Source: Muriiphilus sp048268845 (GTDB lineage Bacteria > Pseudomonadota > Alphaproteobacteria > Rhodobacterales > Rhodobacteraceae). Taken from it: 64,000 nucleotides of DNA. Positions 1 through 6,807 of the stretch are shown one piece after another (position 1 is the stretch's first letter; the number at the start of each line of letters is the position of its first letter). The notes beneath the pieces are model-generated. The model searched no databases. It was not told the DNA's origin and saw only the letters and a list, made by a program, of their open reading frames with translations. Made by a program: the position numbers and the translations under genes. The stretch is from the NCBI GenBank assembly GCA_048268845.1, contig JBLWUQ010000009.1, forward strand, positions 1-64,000, written 5' to 3'.

Positions 1-261
1 GCGATGCCCGCGACCGATCTGCACTCTGCACGGATCGCCGCCGACCGGCTGCGCCGGGTGATCGCCGAGCGCCCCTTCCATGCGACGCCCGGAGAAGACG
101 CGTTGCCGGTGACGGTGTCGATCGGGGTGCAGGTCTGCGATGGCCCGGACTGCGCCGGCCCGGCGCTGGATGCGATGATGCGCGACGCCGACGCGGCGCT
201 CTATTCCTCGAAGGCGGCCGGGCGCAATCTGGTGACATTCGCGCGCCGCAAGGCGGCCTGA
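1..261 (+). CDS. GGDEF-domain protein (diguanylate cyclase), C-terminal end only
   Basis: The reading frame enters from the left window edge, so only the last 86 residues are visible. They match the end of a GGDEF domain: a VSIGV strand, then an acidic helix and the DAALYSSKAAGRN segment that follows the GGDEF signature in diguanylate cyclases. The family converts two GTP molecules to cyclic di-GMP. The GGDEF loop, the inhibitory site and any N-terminal sensory or membrane part lie outside the window, so activity cannot be judged. The protein ends in a short basic tail (ARRKAA). The next gene converges on it. Confidence 0.85.
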   Translation, partial: AMPATDLHSARIAADRLRRVIAERPFHATPGEDALPVTVSIGVQVCDGPDCAGPALDAMMRDADAALYSSKAAGRNLVTFARRKAA

Positions 262-285
262 GGGACGCGAGGCCCCCCGCGCCTG

Positions 286-792
286 TCAGCGCGACGGGTG
301 CCCCCGGTCGACGCGCGCGGCAAGACCGTCGGCGAAGGCGGCGCGGTCCTCGGGGCTCATCGCCGCGATTTCGGCCAGCAGGATGCTGCGGCCCTGACCG
401 GCCCGCGCCGCCGCGCGCGCCTGTTGCTCGTCGAGCAGCGCCTCGAGCACCGCGGGGTCATAGGGCCTTGCCCTGAGCGCCGCGAGCATCCGGTCGAACT
501 CCTGCGCCAGCGTCTCGCGGTCGGGCCGCGCCGCCGCGCCGCGTTCGCGCAATGCCATGCCGATCCGGACCCGCGAATCGCGCGGCAGCGCATCGAGATA
601 GAGGCCGAAGCCGATGTCGCGCGCCTGCATCCGTTCGGAGGGCGGGAACCGGCGCATGTCGCGCCCGTCGCGGAAATGCGCCCCGAGGATGGCGCCGATC
701 ACCGCGAGGTTCATCGCCAGCGACAGCGCCAGCAGCACCTTGGGCCAGGTCTTGGGCCGGCGCGCGGCCTTGGTCTTGTCTTCGCTGGTCAT
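286..792 (-). CDS. Periplasmic heavy-metal-sensor-like protein (CpxP/Spy/CnrX type)
   Basis: This 168-residue protein has a basic N-terminus, one membrane segment at about residues 18–38 and a helical, Arg/Glu-rich periplasmic part. This is the layout of the metal-resistance (CnrX/CpxP/Spy-like) family. I chose the ATG at 792 because AAGG lies six bases upstream; a TTG six bases further upstream overlaps the previous stop. It is the third gene of a tight unit with the ECF sigma factor and the membrane anti-sigma-like protein, which suggests a sensor that relays a periplasmic signal to the anti-sigma factor. I see no Cys or His cluster, so metal binding is not demonstrated and a chaperone-like role is possible. 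Confidence 0.7.
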   Translation of the reverse strand: MTSEDKTKAARRPKTWPKVLLALSLAMNLAVIGAILGAHFRDGRDMRRFPPSERMQARDIGFGLYLDALPRDSRVRIGMALRERGAAARPDRETLAQEFDRMLAALRARPYDPAVLEALLDEQQARAAARAGQGRSILLAEIAAMSPEDRAAFADGLAARVDRGHPSR

Positions 793-794
793 CG

Positions 795-1193
795 TCAACC
801 TTCCTCGTAGAGCGCCGCGAACCCGCCATATCCGGGCACGATGTCTTCCAGATCGTAGCTGCTGGCGCTTGCGGCGCTGTCGGGCAGCAGGAGGCCCCCG
901 GCCAGCGTATTGAGGCCATCGGGGTCGGCAAAGCCCAGCCAGACCCCGGCCACCGTGGCGGTCGCAAGCCCGGCCAGTGCCGGCCAGCCGCCCAGTGCCG
1001 CGGCGAAGGCCGCGAAGGCTCCGCGCCGCGGGGCCGGTGCGGGCGGTGTTGCCCGGCCGATGATCTCGACCTCGGCATCCGCCATGATCCGCGCCATCAG
1101 CGCCTCCGACGGCACCGGCGCCGCGTCGCGCGCGGCCTCGAAGAAGGCTTCGAGGCCCGCATCGGTCAAGCTGTCGTGATCAGTCTTCGCCAT
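795..1193 (-). CDS. Small single-pass membrane protein, likely anti-sigma factor
   Basis: This 132-residue protein has an acidic, helical N-terminal half of about 50 residues, a Pro/Arg linker (PAPAPRRG), one hydrophobic segment near residues 65–85 and a short acidic C-terminal tail. The gene starts 14 bases inside the end of the ECF sigma gene, and its stop codon lies beside the start of the sensor-like gene. A small cytoplasmic domain joined to one membrane helix and co-translated with an ECF sigma factor is the usual layout of an anti-sigma factor. There is no zinc-binding HxxxCxxC motif, so it is not a ZAS-type protein. The assignment rests on context and topology. Confidence 0.55.
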   Translation of the reverse strand: MAKTDHDSLTDAGLEAFFEAARDAAPVPSEALMARIMADAEVEIIGRATPPAPAPRRGAFAAFAAALGGWPALAGLATATVAGVWLGFADPDGLNTLAGGLLLPDSAASASSYDLEDIVPGYGGFAALYEEG

Positions 1194-1767
1194 ATCCCAA
1201 CTCCTCGCGCCGGCCGGCCAATCCCGCCGCCAGCGCCCGTTTTCCCCTTGCCGTGAGGCTTTCGACCGCCTCGACGCTGATGTCCATCGCCACGGCGATC
1301 TCGGGGTTCGCCAGCCCTTCGAGGTGGCGCAGCGTCACTGCCATCCTCTGCCGCTCGGGCAGCGCGTCAAGCGCCTCCTGCAACGCCTGCGCCCGGTCCG
1401 CGCCGATCATCCGGTCCACCGCGCCGGGTGTGTCGTCGACCGGCTCGGGCACGCTGTCCAGATCGACGCCGCGCCGCTTGCGCAGCCGGTCGGTGCAGAG
1501 GTTGGCGGTGACGCGGTAGAGCCACGTCGTCACCTGTGCCTCGCCCTGACGCCAGTCCGGCGCGATCTTCCACAGGCGCAGCATGGCCTCTTGTGTCACG
1601 TCCTCGGCCTCGGCCCGGTCGCCGCCCAGCATCCGCGTGGCAAAGCCCATCACCCTTGGGGTGAACCGCAGGGTCAGCAGCGCCGCCGCCTCGCGGTCGC
1701 CATTGCCGAAGGCGACCAGCAGGGCCTCGTCCGAGACGTCGTTCTGTGCATCAAAAGCCATATCCAT
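1180..1767 (-). CDS. ECF-type RNA polymerase sigma factor
   Basis: This 195-residue protein has the two-domain ECF layout. Region 2 covers about residues 20–85 and contains the -10 recognition part around AEDVTQEAMLRLW. Region 4 covers about residues 130–185, with LPERQRMAVTLRHLEGL followed by a helix-turn-helix. It directs RNA polymerase to a dedicated promoter set, probably including its own. The unit reads sigma, anti-sigma-like, sensor-like, with overlaps of 14 nt and almost zero. The EF-hand gene lies upstream on the same strand. The order recalls cnrYXH-type metal-responsive systems, although here the sigma gene comes first. An in-frame ATG two codons downstream is an equally possible start. 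Confidence 0.92.
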   Translation of the reverse strand: MDMAFDAQNDVSDEALLVAFGNGDREAAALLTLRFTPRVMGFATRMLGGDRAEAEDVTQEAMLRLWKIAPDWRQGEAQVTTWLYRVTANLCTDRLRKRRGVDLDSVPEPVDDTPGAVDRMIGADRAQALQEALDALPERQRMAVTLRHLEGLANPEIAVAMDISVEAVESLTARGKRALAAGLAGRREELGYGED

Positions 1768-1855
1768 CGAGTCTCGGGCGTATCCCCTCTGCCCCGCCGC
1801 CGCAATGGCGGGCGGAGCCGGGCAGTCGCCTGCCCGGCTCCCCTTGTGTCAGCGC

Positions 1856-2521
1856 TCAGTTGCCCTTGCCACCGCGCCAGCCGTCGCCGCCCTTGCCGCC
1901 ACGGTCGCCCCAGCCGCCGTGGCCGCCACGGTCGCCATGTCCGCCCCAGCCGCCACGATCACCGCGGCGCGCCTTGCGGTCGCCCATCTCGGCCTTGGCC
2001 TCGTCGAATTCGGCCTGGCTGATGGCGTTGTCGTCGTCGGTGTCGAAGCGGTCGATGATCCGCCCGAAACCCCTGGCCGGTTCAAGCTCGGCCATCGACA
2101 GCATGCCATCGCCGTCGGTGTCGCGCGCCTTGACCATGCGCTCGGCCATGGTGGTCATCATCGTGACCGGATCGCCGCGCTGCGACCCGCGGTCGCCCAT
2201 GCGCCCACCCATGCGCTCGGTCATGGCGGCGTCCATCGCGGCCGCCAGCTCATCGGCGCCAAGCGTGCCGCTGCCGTCGAGATCCAGCTCGTCGAACCGG
2301 GCCGTCGCGAGGGCGCGCAGATCCTCCTCGGTGATCTGGCCGTTGCCGTCGGCATCGAGTGCGGCGAAGGTCATCTCGAACCCGCCCTTCCCGCCGGGGC
2401 CGAAAACGTCCTGAATTCCAAAGCCGCCACGGCCCTGCGCCGTCACGAAGCCCGCCGTCGCCAGCGTCACCGCCGCCCCGGCCAGAAGCCCGATGCCCGC
2501 AATCCTGTATGCTCGTGTCAT
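1856..2521 (-). CDS. Secreted EF-hand calcium-binding protein with Gly/Asp/Arg-rich tail
   Basis: The 221-residue protein begins with an N-terminal signal peptide (about residues 1–28) and carries four EF-hand loops: DADGNGQITEED, DLDGSGTLGADE, DTDGDGMLSMAE and DTDDDNAISQAE. The last loop is the least canonical. The C-terminus is a low-complexity stretch of about 40 residues built from GDRGG/GGHGG repeats. The ATG at 2521 has AAGGAG nine bases upstream; the longer frame starting with TTG is not needed. It is probably an exported calcium-binding protein. Its place directly upstream of the sigma/anti-sigma/sensor unit, on the same strand, suggests it belongs to that stress regulon. Confidence 0.85.
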   Translation of the reverse strand: MTRAYRIAGIGLLAGAAVTLATAGFVTAQGRGGFGIQDVFGPGGKGGFEMTFAALDADGNGQITEEDLRALATARFDELDLDGSGTLGADELAAAMDAAMTERMGGRMGDRGSQRGDPVTMMTTMAERMVKARDTDGDGMLSMAELEPARGFGRIIDRFDTDDDNAISQAEFDEAKAEMGDRKARRGDRGGWGGHGDRGGHGGWGDRGGKGGDGWRGGKGN

Positions 2522-2719
2522 GTCTCGTTTCTCCTTGAGGTTCAAAACCTGTCATGTCGGGGGGTCTTCCCCGGTGTCGTACAAGTCAAACGGGCGAGGG
2601 TTGCCTTTCCGTCGCCGGGAGTGCGAAATAATCGCGACATCCAGACGCACGGGCATTTCGCACCATGGGCGAGGATCGTCTTTGCTGTATGGTAGCGCCC
2701 ATAGCGAACAGGACATGAC

Positions 2720-3241
2720 ATGAAAGACGAGACCGGAATGAACGCCTCACGAGCGGACATTGTGCCCGCCGTTGCCGCTTCGACCACGTCGCCGGCGGCC
2801 GCAAGGCCTGCCGCACCGGCGGCGCGCGGGCGGGAGGACGCGGGCGAGCGGCCGCTGGGACAGGCCTGCTGGCGCGGCTGGCGCAGGCGCTGCCCGTCCT
2901 GCGGCACGGGGCCGTTGATGAAAAGCTACCTCAAGGTGCGCGACACCTGCACGGTCTGCGAAGAGCAACTGCACCACCAGCGCGCCGATGACGGGCCAGC
3001 CTATCTGACGATCCTCGTGGTCGGGCACCTGATGGCGCCGATGCTGGGCTGGGCATTCTTCGCCTTCCGCCCGAACCCGATGGTTCTGGCTTCCGTCTTC
3101 GCGATCGGAACGGTTGCCTTGTCGCTCTATCTTCTGCCAAGGTTCAAGGGCATGATGGTCGGCTTTCAGTGGGCCAAGCGGATGCACGGGTTCGCCCCCG
3201 ACCCGAAGCCGGGCGCGAGGGGGGCGCGGGATACCGCCTGA
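2720..3241 (+). CDS. DUF983 family membrane protein
   Basis: This 173-residue protein has a Pro/Ala-rich N-terminal stretch, then the DUF983 signature: a cytoplasmic zinc-finger-like segment with two CxxC pairs (RCPSCG and DTCTVCEE), then ADDGPAYLTILVVGH, and two membrane helices (about residues 93–115 and 118–140). The function of DUF983 is unknown. In alphaproteobacteria it is often near NUDIX or cytochrome oxidase assembly genes, and here a NUDIX gene follows 21 bases downstream. The ATG is preceded by AGGA at suitable spacing. Confidence 0.85.
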   Translation: MKDETGMNASRADIVPAVAASTTSPAAARPAAPAARGREDAGERPLGQACWRGWRRRCPSCGTGPLMKSYLKVRDTCTVCEEQLHHQRADDGPAYLTILVVGHLMAPMLGWAFFAFRPNPMVLASVFAIGTVALSLYLLPRFKGMMVGFQWAKRMHGFAPDPKPGARGARDTA

Positions 3242-3262
3242 CGGCGGCGGCGAGGTTTGGGC

Positions 3263-3979
3263 GTGAGCGAGATCGACAAGACCAGAACCATCCGGGACGC
3301 GGCGACCGTGGTGCTGATCCGCGACGCCGGGACCGACAACCCGCGCGTGCTGATGGGCAAGCGCGGCGCGCGCGCGGCCTTCATGCCCAACATGTTCGTC
3401 TTTCCCGGCGGCGCGCTTGACCGAGCCGACGCCAGGGTGCCGCTGGCCGAAGCGGGCGCCGAACCCTGCCGCACCCGGCTGAACGAGAACGCCCGCCCCG
3501 GCATCGGCCCCGGCCTGCTCGCCGCCGCGATTCGCGAATTGTGGGAGGAGTCCGGCCAGATCCTTGGCGAGCCCGGCCCCTGGCCCGGCGACGTGCCGCA
3601 AGCCTGGAAAACCTTTGCCGCGACCGGCCATGTGCCCTCGGCCGACGGGCTGGCCTTCGTGTTCCGCGCGATCACGCCGCGGGGGCGGACGCGCCGGTTC
3701 GATGCGCGGTTCTTCGTGGCCGATGCCGCCCGGCTCAAGACCGACCCCGACGATTTCAGCCATGCCGAGGACGAGCTGGCCAGCCTTCAGTGGATCGGGC
3801 TTGACGCGGTGCGCGAGTTCAATCTGCCCTTCGTCACGCAGGTGGTGCTGGCCGAGATCGCGGGCCGACTGCCCGACCTCGCCGCGCCCGAGAGCGTCCC
3901 GTTCTTCGACAATGCCGCCGAGCATACGCTGTTTCGCAGGCTGGGCGGCGTGCATCCGATGGATGCGGCCCTCGGCTGA
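3263..3979 (+). CDS. NUDIX family hydrolase
   Basis: The predicted 238-residue protein opens with a beta-strand typical of the fold (ATVVLIRDAG) and carries a Nudix-box-like helix, AAIRELWEESGQIL, near residue 85. The family hydrolyses nucleoside-diphosphate-linked compounds; members with an insertion between the first strand and the box, as here, include CoA/acyl-CoA and ADP-ribose hydrolases. The substrate cannot be read from the sequence. I prefer the GTG at 3263, with GAGG seven bases upstream, over the TTG two codons earlier. It follows the DUF983 gene on the same strand and probably shares its transcript. Confidence 0.85.
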   Translation: MSEIDKTRTIRDAATVVLIRDAGTDNPRVLMGKRGARAAFMPNMFVFPGGALDRADARVPLAEAGAEPCRTRLNENARPGIGPGLLAAAIRELWEESGQILGEPGPWPGDVPQAWKTFAATGHVPSADGLAFVFRAITPRGRTRRFDARFFVADAARLKTDPDDFSHAEDELASLQWIGLDAVREFNLPFVTQVVLAEIAGRLPDLAAPESVPFFDNAAEHTLFRRLGGVHPMDAALG

Positions 3980-3985
3980 GCCGCG

Positions 3986-4882
3986 TCAGACCACCAGCAC
4001 CAGCATCAGGATCGAGCCCGCCAGCACCGCCATGCCCAGCCATTCGCGCGGGCGGGTGGCCTCGCGGAAGATCAGCCAGCCGCCGAGGATGGAGAACAGC
4101 AGTTCCACCTGCCCCAGCGCCCGCACATAGGCCGCGTTCTGCAGCGCGAAGGCGACGAACCAGCCGAACGATCCCAGCATCCCGGTGACGCCGACCAGCG
4201 CGGTCATGCGCCAGCGCGACAGCACCCGGCCGATCTCGCCGGGTTCGCGCAGGCGCAGCCAGATCAGCATCGCGGCGGTCTGGAAGGCGGTGACGGCGGC
4301 CAGCGTGACGGCGGCGCGCAGGGCGGCGTTGCCCTCGCCCAGCGCCAGCGTCGCGCCGCGGTAGCCGATGGCCGAGATGCCGAAGAACGCCCCCGCCAGC
4401 AGCCCCAGCGCCGAGGCGCGGTTGAACATGCTGCGCAGCTTGCCGCCCGCCGGAACCGACAACAGCAACACCCCCACGACCCCGATCAGGATCGCCACGA
4501 AGGCCGGCAGCGTCACCGCCTCGCCAAGAACGATGGCCGAGAACGCGGCGACGAGGATCGTCTCGGTCTTGGTGAAGGCGATGCCGACGGCGAAGTTGCG
4601 CGCGGCGAACAGGGCGACCGTCGCCAGCGTCGCGATGATCTGCGCCAGCCCGCCGGTGACGACCATCGCCCAGAACCGGGGCGAGGTTTCGGGCCAGCCG
4701 GTGCCGGTGGCCGTCACCAGCCCGATGGCCAGAAGTGCCGCCAATGGCGCCGCGAACAGGAAGCGCGAGAACGTGGCGCCGCCGGAACTCAGCCCGCTGC
4801 CGCGCAGTGATTTCTGCAAGGAAAACCGGATCGTCTGGACCAGTGCCGCCGCCAGCGTCGCCAGAACCCAGGGCGCGATCAC
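3986..4882 (-). CDS. DMT superfamily (EamA) transporter
   Basis: This 298-residue polytopic protein has about ten hydrophobic helices and the internal two-fold repeat of EamA drug/metabolite exporters; small residues (GLAQIIATLATVALFAARN) line the helices. The substrate is unknown. Its GTG start overlaps the stop of the lipocalin gene by four bases (GTGA), so it is translationally coupled to it. It forms the last gene of a three-gene operon with two lipocalins, which could mean export or outer-membrane handling of a hydrophobic molecule. That link is inference. Confidence 0.85.
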   Translation of the reverse strand: MIAPWVLATLAAALVQTIRFSLQKSLRGSGLSSGGATFSRFLFAAPLAALLAIGLVTATGTGWPETSPRFWAMVVTGGLAQIIATLATVALFAARNFAVGIAFTKTETILVAAFSAIVLGEAVTLPAFVAILIGVVGVLLLSVPAGGKLRSMFNRASALGLLAGAFFGISAIGYRGATLALGEGNAALRAAVTLAAVTAFQTAAMLIWLRLREPGEIGRVLSRWRMTALVGVTGMLGSFGWFVAFALQNAAYVRALGQVELLFSILGGWLIFREATRPREWLGMAVLAGSILMLVLVV

Positions 4883-5334
4883 CTCAGCCCCGCGAGGTCA
4901 TAGCCGTTCCACGCCAGCACCTCGCGCGCGGCGTTCATCCGGTCGGGGGGCAGCGCCGGCTCGCGATCGAGCAGCATGGCGAAGCGCCCGTCCGGGGTGC
5001 CGATCGCCATGGTGCGATACCCGGAATCGACCCACAGCACCCAGAGCTGAACCGGGAAATTCGACGCCTCGATCCGCCCCGGCCCGACCAGCCGCGCGGT
5101 GCCGCTGCCGTCCCTGGTGGTGGCGATGGAAAAGCTGCCGCCCGCACCTTGCGTAACCTGCCAGCGCGCGCCGGGGCTGCGCCCGATGGCGGCGATCTCG
5201 TTCCAGGTGCCAGCAAAGCGCGCCGGATCGAAGCTGACGATGGCGGCGATCGGCGCGTTCGCGTCACGGTGGCCGGTCTGGGCCGCACACCCCGCAAGAC
5301 CAGACAGAAGGGCCGCCAGAATCAATGCTCTCAC
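4879..5334 (-). CDS. Lipocalin-family lipoprotein (short, divergent)
   Basis: The start is probably the GTG at 5334, which has GGAG nine bases upstream; it gives MRALILAALLSGLAGC, a signal peptide with a lipobox and Cys16 as the lipidation site. After that come a lipocalin-like GTWNEIAAI (GxW motif), barrel strands and the ending typical of Blc-like proteins (LDREPALPPDRMNAAREVLAWNGYDL). At about 151 residues it is shorter than its neighbour and more diverged. Such proteins sit in the outer membrane facing the periplasm and bind lipophilic ligands. The gene lies 15 nt after the second lipocalin gene and overlaps the DMT gene. Confidence 0.8.
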   Translation of the reverse strand: MRALILAALLSGLAGCAAQTGHRDANAPIAAIVSFDPARFAGTWNEIAAIGRSPGARWQVTQGAGGSFSIATTRDGSGTARLVGPGRIEASNFPVQLWVLWVDSGYRTMAIGTPDGRFAMLLDREPALPPDRMNAAREVLAWNGYDLAGLR

Positions 5335-5349
5335 AGCGGCCAACTCCGT

Positions 5350-5889
5350 TTATTGCGCGACCCACTCCAGCTTGGAGGTATCGTAGCCCATCGAGGTCAG
5401 GACCGAAACGGCATTTTCAACCTTCTCGGCGGGCAGCGTCGGGCTGCGCGACAGGATCCAGCCGGTCTTGCCCGGAGGCTCGCCCACCACCGCGTAGGAA
5501 TAGGCGGCATCGACGTGGAGCACCCAGTAATCGCCCTTGGCGAAGGGCAGCCAGGGCACGAACGTCACCTCGAGCTTGCCGGGTGCGACCACTTTCGCCA
5601 CGCCCTCGGCCACTTCGAGCGGGCCATCAGGCGCGCCCTTGTGGCAGGAGTTCACGACACTGATCCTGCCATCGTCACGCAGCGCATATTCGGCGGTCAC
5701 GCCTGCGCAGTCCTTCTCGAACCGGTTGGGAAAGCGGGCGATTTCATACCATTTGCCCAGATAGCGTTCGAGGTCGAGGTTGGCCACGACGCCCATCGGC
5801 ACCGAGGCATCGCGATAGCCCGCGCCGTGCGACGGCTGGGCCAGACCCAGCGCCGAGCCGATCGCGAAGAGGAATGTCGGAAGTCGCAT
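5350..5889 (-). CDS. Lipocalin family protein (Blc-like)
   Basis: The 179-residue protein has an N-terminal signal peptide cleaved after the alanine-rich region near residue 23, then the lipocalin core: LERYLGKWYEIARFPNRFEK (the GxW motif plus the bacterial RFPxRFE signature) and a closing VDAAYSYAVVGEP…WILSRSPTLP segment. Bacterial lipocalins of this type bind fatty acids or lysophospholipids and are often stress-induced. There is no lipobox cysteine, unlike its neighbour, so it is probably a soluble periplasmic protein. The ATG follows AAGGAG at ideal spacing. It is the first gene of the lipocalin–lipocalin–DMT operon. Confidence 0.9.
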   Translation of the reverse strand: MRLPTFLFAIGSALGLAQPSHGAGYRDASVPMGVVANLDLERYLGKWYEIARFPNRFEKDCAGVTAEYALRDDGRISVVNSCHKGAPDGPLEVAEGVAKVVAPGKLEVTFVPWLPFAKGDYWVLHVDAAYSYAVVGEPPGKTGWILSRSPTLPAEKVENAVSVLTSMGYDTSKLEWVAQ

Positions 5890-6095
5890 GCTGTATCTCC
5901 TTTTGGGTCATACGGCCCCGCCGGGCTTGCGGATCAACCTTTCAGGGGTGGCGGGTGTTCCTTGCGCGCCGCTTGCGTCCACACGAGAGGATATTTGAGG
6001 GCGCCACGGCGCGTGGTATACTCATGCCAAGGTCCGCGCGAACGTGATCATTCGCGGGCACCTTGTCCGGTGCCCAGAGGCAGTCGGAGCACATC

Positions 6096-6695
6096 ATGCA
6101 GAGCATTGATTTCTGGTTCTCGATCGGCAGCACCTACAGCTACCTTTCCGTCATGCGGCTTGACCGGGTGGGCAGAGAGGCCGGGATCGGCTTTCGCTGG
6201 CACCCGTTCAACGTGCGCGCGATCATGATCGAGATGGACAACATCCCTTTCGCCAAGAAGCCGATCAAGGCCGCCTATATGTGGCGCGACATCGAACGCC
6301 GGGCGAAGGTCCACGGGCTTTCGCCACGGATTCCGGCGCCCTACCCGCTGGCGGACCTGGAACGCGCCAACCGGGTCGCGGTGATCGGCGCGGCAGACGG
6401 CTGGTGCCCGGCCTATGTGACGGCCAGCTACCGCCGCTGGTTCGAGGAGGGCCAGCCCGCCGGAAGCGAGCCCAACCTGTCCGCCAGCATCCGCGAGGCG
6501 GGGGCCGATCCGGCCAGCGTGCTGGCGCGGGCGGATGGCGACGAAGGCGTCGCGGGGCTTGCCGCGGCGACCGATGCGGCCAGACGGCTGGGGATTTTCG
6601 GTTCACCCAACTTCCTTGTGGGCAACGAGTTGTTCTGGGGCGACGACCGGCTTGAGGATGCGATCCGCTTCGCGAAGGACCTGCCGCCCGCCTGA
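6096..6695 (+). CDS. 2-hydroxychromene-2-carboxylate isomerase / DsbA-like (GST kappa) family protein
   Basis: This 199-residue thioredoxin-fold protein starts IDFWFSIGSTYSYL, where the Ser at the thioredoxin active-site position is typical of the NahD/GST-kappa group, and ends with GSPNFLVGNELFWGDDRLEDA. Characterised members use glutathione to isomerise 2-hydroxychromene-2-carboxylate in naphthalene degradation, but many relatives in non-degraders have unknown substrates. No aromatic catabolic genes are next to it, so the name gives the family only. I chose the ATG at 6096 (GGAG six bases upstream) rather than the upstream TTG. The gene is divergent from the lipocalin operon. Confidence 0.85.
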   Translation: MQSIDFWFSIGSTYSYLSVMRLDRVGREAGIGFRWHPFNVRAIMIEMDNIPFAKKPIKAAYMWRDIERRAKVHGLSPRIPAPYPLADLERANRVAVIGAADGWCPAYVTASYRRWFEEGQPAGSEPNLSASIREAGADPASVLARADGDEGVAGLAAATDAARRLGIFGSPNFLVGNELFWGDDRLEDAIRFAKDLPPA

Positions 6696-6807
6696 GGCCG
6701 ATTGCGTCGATCCGCCCGGCACAAAAACCGCACCGCGCCTTTTCCTTTCCCCGGCCCTCGGGTAAAGACGCTGGGACCACTTCTCATGCAGAAAACGGGG
6801 GCCCGAC

